Positions 56,537-64,000 of a DNA stretch of 64,000 nt are shown here, piece after piece. The notes beneath the pieces were generated by a model. That model worked only from the letters and a program-made list of their open reading frames with translations, searched no databases and was not told where the DNA came from. This DNA comes from Marsupella aquatica (lineage: Eukaryota; Marchantiophyta), in assembly GCA_973895155.1 (NCBI GenBank), contig OZ316893.1, positions 6,138,001 through 6,202,000 of the forward strand, read 5' to 3'. A program made the translations under genes and the position numbers. How positions within the stretch are numbered: the stretch's first letter is position 1; each line of letters starts with the position of its first letter.

Positions 56537-56800
56537 ATGCCAATCAATCAAAGCTCCTGGAAACATGTAGCGCCCAAGTCCTACCGAGGTGCTCCGCCGA
56601 ACGTGCGCAACACACTCAAAAACAATGGCAGCCTGAATGGCTTCGGGTCGGAGCTCCTCCTCTAAAGCATGCCAATCAATCAAAGCTCCTGGAAACATGT
56701 AGCGCCCAAGTCCTACCGAGGTGCTCCGCCGAACGTGCGCAACACACTCAAAAACAATGGCAGCCTGAATGGCTTCGGGTCGGAGCTCCTCCTCTAAAGC
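56537..56800. repeat. Two tandem copies of a 132-bp unit
   Basis: Copies at 56537-56668 and 56669-56800 look identical. Because 132 is a multiple of three, the minus-strand frame 56498-56806 reads through both as a 44-residue repeat (starting HALEEELRPEAIQ). Whether this frame is translated is unknown. Confidence 0.85.
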
Positions 56801-57386
56801 ATGCAAATGGTCAATAGTTTAGGGTCCAGGTCCAAGGCTTCACTCAAACAATGCCTCGCCCAATGCTTGCCCGACGTTACGCAGCGCAGTGATAAAGTCC
56901 CAAGAGCACTTAAACTTTGTGCAACCCTAAAGGTGAGAGCACTCCGCTCGGAAACTGATATGTGCACACCAAGAAACCACGACATTCAACGTAGCAGATC
57001 GATGGTTTTTGGGAAAAAGGGCCCTCGCGCGAATGGTGAACACTTGTGCTGGAAACAATGTCGCCCCCTAAACCCGGTCATGTTTACCGTTGGATGGGCT
57101 TAAACGACACACACAATAGGGTAATTCACTTACCCTAAAACTCCTAAAAATGTCCTGACCCCCATAAGGCCACAATACCCTAAACCCTAAATGACTCTAC
57201 ACCCCCATCTAAACTTTAACTCAAGGGAAGCCCACCTCCCACCCATAGGCAGCCCCGGGCCAAATAAGGTCATTTCTGGTGATTTCTTATAGGAGTCCTC
57301 CCATATCATACCACAATGACATTATATAAGGTCCTGATAATTAAAAAGAGAACCCCTACTTCGGTATGACTTCGGTCTAAAACAAC

Positions 57387-57946
57387 CACTAGTTGCAGTC
57401 ATTAGATCTCAATTTTTTGTCATTGCCAAAGACGCACCATTTTGTTCATGTCACGATCAACTATTACCCCTACTCTAAAATCGGCCTGGCAATAATCACA
57501 CATCGATTAAAATGTGTTAATAATTTGTGTGAACTCTCTTATTTAAGGAAAATAGTGAAGTTTATTATAGTATTGAATGATATGGTATACCATATATGTA
57601 CTATTTTGATTAGCACTTATGGGGCCCCCAAAAATTTGGGTCCAAGGAATTACACATTCAGATGTGATAATATGTGATATACTATGTCATTTTTTAATTC
57701 ATGACAACCCCAATGACTGCACAAGGGACCACTTAAATGACCAAATGTCCAATAATTTGTCTTATATGACACTTAATATGACCATTTCAATGACACTATT
57801 TGTAGTCAAAATTGGTTTTTATGACACAACATTTGAATTATATGACATGCAAAATGACGGTGCCAATGACCCTCACTTCAGTCATTGGCATTAATGAATA
57901 CCCTTAATCCAAAATGACCCAATGAAATTATGCTCCTCTTGTAGTG
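57387..57946 (-). repeat. Right CACTA-type end with TGAC subterminal motifs
   Basis: On the minus strand the segment starts CACTACAAGAGGAG at 57946 and carries many ATGAC/GTCAT motifs, as at the left terminus. At its other end, CACTAGTTGCAG at 57387 matches the reverse complement of CTGCAACTAGTG at 57997-58008. A small nested CACTA-like element of about 620 bp is therefore an alternative reading. No 3-bp target duplication supports either version cleanly. Confidence 0.55.
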
Positions 57947-59640
57947 CTCCATAATGCCTTCCCTAAACGCAAAAACATGTCTAAACATTTATTATGCTGC
58001 AACTAGTGGTGGAATAGAAAGTATTGTATCCCCCACCTCATGGAACGGTGGTGAGCTCTATGTGGGACCGCGTGGCACTCATTCTTACATTCAGCCCCTA
58101 GCCCCAAACTTGTCATTTGTGCTTTTGTTTAATGACTGCACAAGGGACCACACAAATGACCACAACTGTAGTCATTAGACTTATATGACTGCCCATATGA
58201 CAGTTGTAATGACCCTACTTGTAGTCACTGGCATTTATGACGGTCCATTGGTCACATATGACCCAATGAAGGCCCTAGTACCTCCAAAGAGAGCCCCCAA
58301 TAGATTCCTTGCAAGGTTGGAATATTCCTCTTCCCTAAACCCGCACCCACACCATATAGGGAAGCACGACTCCCCTGCCCATTCCATTCGTGCAGCACCA
58401 CCTCTTGGAGAACCACAAAACAACTTTTATTTGCCTTTTGGATGTGATGGTGTGCATGCATGGTAACACTTTTGGCACATCACTCCAAAGTCGTACGACT
58501 TGGGAGTGATTTCCCCAAAGGTGCATCATGCCTTAAGTAAACACAAAAACATGTGTCCAAAGTGTTTATGTCGCAACTAGTGGTTGGACAATGATGAGTA
58601 TAGTGTCCCGCACCTAGTGGAGGGGTTCTCACCTCTATGTGGGGCCCCATGGCACTCTAGGGCCCACCTCCAGCCCCTAGCCCCAAACTGGTCATTTGTG
58701 CTTTTGCTTAATGACTGCACAAGGGACCCCTCAAATGACCACAACTGTAGTCATTAGACTTATATGACTGCCCATATGACAGTTGTAATGACCCTACTTG
58801 TAGTCACTGGCATTTATGACGGTCCATTGGTCACATATGACCCAATGAAGGCCCTAGTACCTCCAAAGAGAGCCCGCTTTAGATTCCTTGCAAGGTTGGA
58901 ATATTTCTCTTCCCTAAACCCGCACCCACACCATACAGAGAAGCACGACTCCCTTGCCCATTCCATTGGGGCAGCACTACCTCTTGGAGAACCCAAAAAT
59001 AACTTTTATTTGCCTTTGGATGTGATGGTATGCATCCATGGTGACACTTTTGGCAAATCACTCCAAAGTTGTACGACTTGGGAGTGATTTCCCCAAAGGT
59101 GCATCATGCCTTGAGTAAACACAAAAACATGTGTCCAAAGTGTTTATGTCGCAACTAGTGGTTGGACAATGATGAGTATAGTGTCCCGCACCTAGTGGAG
59201 GGGTTGTCACCTCTATGTGGGGCCCCATGGCACTCTAGGGCCCACCTCAAGCCCCTAGCCCCAAAATGGTCATTTGTGCTTTTCCTTAATGACTACATAA
59301 GGGACCCCTCAAATGACCACAAATCCAGTCATTAGACTGATATGACTCTCCATATGACAATTTTAATGACCCTACTTTTAGTCATTGGCATTTATGACGG
59401 GCCATTGCTCACATATGACCCAATAAAGGCCCTAGTACCTCCAAAGAGAGCCAGCTTTAGATTCCTTGCAAGATTGGAATATTCCTCTTCCCTAAACCTG
59501 CACCCACACCATACTGAGAAGCATGACTCCCCTGCCCATTCCATTGGGGCAGCACTACCTCTTGGAGAACCAAAAAAAACTTTTATTTGCCTTTGGATGT
59601 GATGGTATGCATGCATTTATTTGCAAATTAAAATATTCCC
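57947..59640. repeat. Tandem array of a ~578-bp unit (about three copies)
   Basis: The anchor GCATTTATGACGGTCCATTG or variants occurs at 58231, 58810 and 59388, a spacing of 579 and 578 bp. A related anchor at 57888 is 343 bp earlier because that copy lacks about 236 bp. Unit starts lie near 57947, 58523 and 59101. Each unit holds AATGACTGCACAAGGGACC, TGAC motifs and GCAACTAGTGG, all resembling CACTA end sequence. Open frames of 60-107 codons repeat with the unit and are not considered genes. Confidence 0.85.
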
Positions 59641-60367
59641 CATCCAAACACCAGCACAAACATGACACAATTACAACAAAGGATTACAACCTTCCATTGG
59701 TATTGCCCTACTTCTTGGAGAGACAAAAAGGTTTCATTTGCCCCATGGATACGATAGTATGCGCGCATCTATATATGATGACACTTCTGGAAAATCACTC
59801 CAAAGGTAACAAGAAGCCTTAAATGATGAGTAACAAGCCCATACTTTAGGAACTCTAGCCAAAAAATCAGAAAAACAACAAAAAAGTCAAAAAAAGTGCA
59901 AAAATTAGCACCTATTTTAGAGCAAAAATATGGAGCGAACAAAATATGACATAAACTAGCTATGTTTTGACACCTAAAAATGACCAAATTCATCTGAAGT
60001 TACATTCCACCAATAAATGATCTCAAATACAACACTATTATCTACAATGGTCTCACAATTACACGAGGTGTCTTTTGAAACAACAACTAAATCACCTCCA
60101 AAAGCCATTGTCATTTAAAAACCAGAAAATAAATTACTACAACTTAACCTGATACACATTATTGTGAAAAGAAGACAAGGAGAATAGAAATGACACCATC
60201 TAATTGAATTGAAACACAACCCACTAAGATAATATTAAACTACAAATTTCTCAAGAAACTTTAACCATGAATTCATGAATAAGTGGTAAAGGCATTTTAA
60301 AAATTTATAAAATTTCAAGTTATCCATGTTTTTCAATGGTAATGTCACAAACAATAACTACTTTTCA
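59641..60367. other. AT-rich stretch, no gene
   Basis: Contains a diverged remnant of the array (similar phrases at 59760-59820) and then AT-rich DNA, probably the 3' flank of the leftward transposase gene. No terminal repeat of that element was identified. Confidence 0.4.
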
Positions 60368-63300
60368 TTACTCAGATCCAGAAGTCCTCAATTCTTGAAA
60401 TGAAATATCCCTAGATTTATCTCCTAGCGGGGTTCTAGTTGATCCATTCTCTTGTTCTTGCTCTTTCTCTTCTGCCAAAAATTCAGTCAATCGGATTTTG
60501 ATTCGATCTACTGTCTTTTTGTACAATGTATCAGATTTTGTCAACATGAAGTTGTAAGCAAAAACAGTCGTTGAAGATAAATCAAGCTCTTGGTGAAACC
60601 ATATTGGTTTCAAAGTTCCTTTCCCACGACCACTTTTCTTCTTTTCGTAGTTTAAGACTTCTGGTAAGTACTTGGCTTTCCAAGGATCTGACCCGGTTTT
60701 TGTAGCATGCCATAAAACATAAATCATTTTTGGAATGTTGAACTCGTCGCGCTGGTCAATTCTTTCCACCTTGGCCACCCAAAATGTTTCCGATTCTTCT
60801 CCAGCAACAGAAATATAAGTGTTGACTTCAAGATCCGAAAAGTCTCCTTCCATATTCTCCTTCTCTGCATCTATCTTTCCTTGATTCCGATAAGGACCCA
60901 CGTATATATCTCTGGTAGGTCCGTATACTCTCTCTTCAATTTCCTCTTCATTGACAAGGACTCTGGGAACTTCAGCAACAACAGCAATCTCCCTTTGGGA
61001 GCGTGGCCATTGAAAAGGGAAAATCAATGGTCTTTGATCAAGGAGCAAAGATTTATTCAATTCCCGTTGCTCTTCAAAAAACATTCTCCACCAGTTCACT
61101 TCCTCTTCTGAGAATAAAGTTTCAACTGCAAGTATTCCCTTTTGAATCTCATTTAACGAATCATCCATCTCTTTCAAAGTCATTCTTGAAGAACTAGACA
61201 TATTTGGTTGAGTCCTTGTAATGTTCTTATCCCCCTTTTTGAAAAGGGGTAATCCAGGAGTACAACCCATCACCTTTTCTGGCTCCTCTTCCCTCAAAAA
61301 TTTCACGCCTCCGTCAGGTTTCCAAGTTGAGTCCGTGGAAAACTTCTTCCCCCATTGGGTTGGAACTTGATTTTCCAACTTGTCAAATGCAAATTTGTAC
61401 TGGTGGTGGAAGGTAACATTTCGAATCCTTTCAATGACTAAAGGTGGATCTGAGAAGGCATATTGACGGAAATCATATGTTTCCTTTAAAAGAGTGATAT
61501 TTGGTTGGGGTTGATATGATTCACAAATAATATCACATAGGCTTTCGTATGTGAATGCCTTAAACCTTGCTAGTCGTTTAGAAAATCGACTGAACATTTG
61601 ATCTATTTGGTCGTGTGTGTGTCCAACCAACAAGAATCCTAGTTTGATTTTCCGAAAAACCTTTCTTCGAATCAACATATGAAGATAGGCAAAGAGTAAA
61701 TTATTTTTATTTTCTCTACTGGTATTATCAAGTTGAAGATAGAGAACAGGCGGCAAGCCACCAGGCTTTTCTTCCCATTCGTGAAACACCCTTTGCAGGA
61801 TTGTGACTGTCAAGTTTCCATCATTATGCAATACAGGATAATTAAGAAACACTCTTGAAAATAGTGCACCATTGAAAACTAGGCATCCGACAACGTGCAT
61901 TTGGATCAAACATGTTTCGTCCACCGATTTTGGGGGCCGCGGCCAATGAGGCAACCTTGTCTTCTTCTGATCCATCCCATCAATGACAACTCCCAAATAT
62001 TTATCAGAATTTGAAAAACATTTCTTACGATGCTTCGCGAGTTTCTCACGTTCTTTGGATTGTTGGTCTCTATGTTTTTGTAACATAATTTCCCCTCGCC
62101 CTGGAAAAACAACTTGTTAGTTTCTTCAAAAAAAATTAGAAATCATGTGTTAAGCCATATTCTTGAAACAAAAACTTGTCAAACTTGTAAGTAACTTACT
62201 CTTTTTGGTCTCCGAGACAGCTTTGTCATGAATTGATTTGAACTCCTCGCAATCCGCGCAAGCACTGAATCGATTTACTGGAGGAATCTTCACATGACCA
62301 AATTCTTGAACCCAAACTTTCAAGAATTGTCGATAGGATATTTTTGATGATTCATCAATCTTGGCATAGTTGGAGTCGTAGATCTTCCATACCTCCAGCT
62401 TTGAATAATTATCCGGTAAATGTGAAACTTCTTTATTTGGCAATGTTTCCACGCGTGTCTCAAAAAATGACCTAAGCCAACTGACCAAGACTAATCTTTT
62501 AACAGATGGAGGGCGTCCAACTGGTTTAGAATATCCTAAGTCTTGGTTGTCTAATTTCAAAATTCTATTTAATCTATGATTGCCAACGCAAAATATAAGC
62601 TTGAAAGCTTTCCGACAAATACTCTTTTGACCAAACGTGTAAGATATAGTCTGCCTCCCTCCTTCATTTCCGTCTCGCTTTATAAGCCACTGAAAAGATA
62701 AAGATCGATCCTGAGATTTCTGCCTCAAAAATTTAGAACGCGCCTCACGAATTTCTTTTGGAGATAGACTTAGGAGACAATGACTCTGACAACAGTACTT
62801 ACTATTTGTTTTCTTGATATCCTCCTCTTTCAACTTTGTTTCACACAAAGTGGCGTTGCTCGTACGTTTGTAACGACTAGATGCCACCGGAACATCATCA
62901 TCCTCCCCACTCTCCGAAGACTCGCTTTCATTCGATGATGAAATGGTCACCAACATTTTCTTCTGAACATGCCTAGATTCCAGACCTGCAGCCTCCGGAG
63001 ATGGAGGCTCTTCCTTCACTCTATGCAGCCTTGGAATACCTGGGCGTATTTCAGAAATCCCTCCATTACCGTGTAGGGACCCTTTCAATATTTTCCTAGG
63101 GTCCCTCTCCACCAGGTTCGTTTCCCTGTTTGAGTTTCCGTGACTTGATCCGCTCCCTGCCCCAACACCATGACTCCTAGGTAAAACTGAGGAACGCACA
63201 TTAGAATTCTTTTCTGGAATACTTTTCAATAACACTGGTCGTCTAGTTTCTTCCCTCATCCCCCTGTGAAATGTTTCCGACGTTGGCTTACCAAAGGTTT

Positions 63301-63766
63301 TCCTTTTTGGCATTTGCTTTAGCCGCTGAACACTTTGGAGACTGCAAAAATCTCTGTCATTTTCCCCACTTAGTGCCTTCTTCGTCTTTCCAAATCCAGT
63401 CTTCATGAATTCATGAGACCGTTTCCCAGACATCCAAATAGGCATTGAACCTTCCAGATTACTCCCCAATTTGTCCTTTGTTGGTGACAAAGGAGATACA
63501 ACTTGACATCCAGGAGGACCAATACTCTCCAAGGAGTCAGAGGAGCTCCCTGACCTCTCTTTACCACCGACCAATGATTTCTTCCCACTAATTGCAAGTC
63601 GTAAAGGACTACGTTTTAACTTGCTCATAGGGGTGGGGGGTGGCATATCTAAAACAGTAGTTATTCCAGGGATATCTGGGCCAACCACTGTGCAGGGGCC
63701 ATCCGGCAATGAAACATCATCAGAAACTCCATCTGAATAATCATCTAATTCGTAACATGCCGCCAT
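60368..63766 (-). CDS. DUF7869-type DDE transposase, intact (1099 aa, two exons)
   Basis: Exon 1 is 63766-62200 and exon 2 is 62100-60368. The 99-bp intron has a GTAAGT donor and TTTTTCCAG acceptor and joins in phase. Residues 1-310 are acidic, Ser-rich and probably disordered. A CCQSHC motif lies near 325, a basic GRPPSVKR helix region near 410, and CADCEEF near 510. The RNase H-like core shows VVIDGMDQ (D563, D566), YLQLDNTSRENKN (D647) and LVGHTHDQIDQMF (D686, D689), a likely DDD/E catalytic set. A C-terminal domain has FWVAKV and IYVLWH, comparable to the left copy. No stop or frameshift interrupts it. DUF7869 is recalled as a widespread domain of transposon proteins. Catalysis is inferred from motif layout only. 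Unlike the left copy, it lacks N-terminal DUF8039-like repeats. Confidence 0.78.
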
Positions 63767-64000
63767 TCGAAAAACTAGTGCAAATTGACAAGAAACTCAG
63801 AAAATCAGTAAAATCTAACAAATCTTCTCAAAATAATGACCAAGAGTCATGAATAAACGAGCCTATTTATAGTTTTTCACGGATTGTTGTGACTTTTTAA
63901 CTTCAAAAATATCAAATATTCATGAAATTTGCAAGATTTTTCACGTTAATATCCCAAAATATTCATGAATAATTAGCCCGAAAACATTGATTTATCATGA
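63767..64000. promoter_or_regulatory. Upstream region of the 60-64 kb transposase, cut by the window edge
   Basis: AT-rich DNA with three TATTCATGAAT/AAATATTCATGAA-like phrases (63918, 63958 and nearby) that may be short repeats. If the element has a divergent partner gene like the one at 34545, it would start to the right of this window. Confidence 0.35.

Larger units (their letters stand above)
53939..57386. other. Region upstream of the PHD fragment, no recognised gene
   Basis: Short repeats occur: AGTGCTCACTCACCCTGCC near 54166 and a variant near 54401, and a diverged ~100-bp duplication at about 55145-55240 and 55285-55365 (shared CTCAAATTAATGCTCTA). The frame 55503-55838 (minus) has five or six cysteines, but no family is recognised. 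Low-complexity and duplicated DNA at 56281-56800 is listed separately. Confidence 0.35.
38532..57946 (-). mobile_element. Probable CACTA (En/Spm) transposon, about 19.4 kb, host to Copia-2
   Basis: The left terminus is CACTAGTAGAAAAAAATG at 38532. The proposed right terminus, read on the minus strand from 57946, is CACTACAAGAGGAGCATAAT. They share CACTA and partly the next 12 bases. Both ends are followed inward by dense TGAC/GTCA motifs, typical of CACTA subterminal repeats. Between them lie minus-strand Tnp2 and TNPA-like genes. Without Copia-2 the element would be about 13.5 kb. Flanking triplets are ATC and CTC, matching at two of three positions, so the right boundary is uncertain. Related end sequences recur just outside it. 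Confidence 0.6.

Noticed and set aside
58185-59616. Repeated plus-strand frame starting MTAHMTVVMTLLVV
   Set aside because: Repeats with the 578-bp array unit and reflects the TGAC motifs; no protein family is recognised.

Overview
The window looks like transposon-rich nuclear DNA of a land plant. The evidence is two plant-type Ty1/copia retrotransposons, an En/Spm (CACTA) transposon with Tnp2- and TNPA-like genes, GT-AG introns, and an EDM2-like PHD zinc finger. The abundance of DUF7869-type transposase genes makes me favour a non-seed plant (moss, lycophyte or fern), but this is a weak inference and no marker gene settles it. I found no rRNA, tRNA or organelle gene and no clearly intact host gene.

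Layout. 1-4800: no recognisable gene. 4801-13000: repeat-derived sequence with an inverted pair of 21-bp minisatellites, a foldback element (8128-8943), poly-C tracts and a 40-bp duplication. 13000-18368: no recognisable gene. 18369-23611: complete Copia-1, with identical 299-bp LTRs, a TTTAG target duplication and one open 1422-aa Gag-Pol. 23617-27673: no gene. 27674-28463: second foldback element. 29096-37743: a two-gene element. A DUF7869-type DDE transposase pseudogene lies on the minus strand, and a partner gene with a ParB-like motif lies on the plus strand. The divergent promoter between them holds a 73-bp repeat array with palindromes. The plus-strand gene carries seven short hairpins in its introns.

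38532-57946: a probable CACTA element on the minus strand. It holds Tnp2 (broken by stops and a frameshift), a TNPA-like gene and an EDM2-like PHD fragment. Copia-2 (40353-46226; identical 198-bp LTRs, GCAAG duplication, open 1537-aa Gag-Pol) sits antisense in an intron of the TNPA-like gene. 57947-59640: about three tandem copies of a ~578-bp unit that contains CACTA-like subterminal sequence. 60368-63766 (minus): a second DUF7869-type transposase, intact, 1099 aa with one 99-bp intron; its element probably continues past the right edge.

How it fits together. The copia insertions are the youngest events, since both LTR pairs look identical. Copia-2 is younger than the CACTA element it entered. 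The most novel unit is the 29-38 kb two-gene transposon. It combines an RNase H-fold transposase carrying DUF8039-like repeats, a divergent partner with a ParB-like motif, a palindrome array between them and repeated hairpins in the partner's introns. The homologue at 60-64 kb shows the transposase can still be fully open. All reading, alignment and splice assignment was done by eye.
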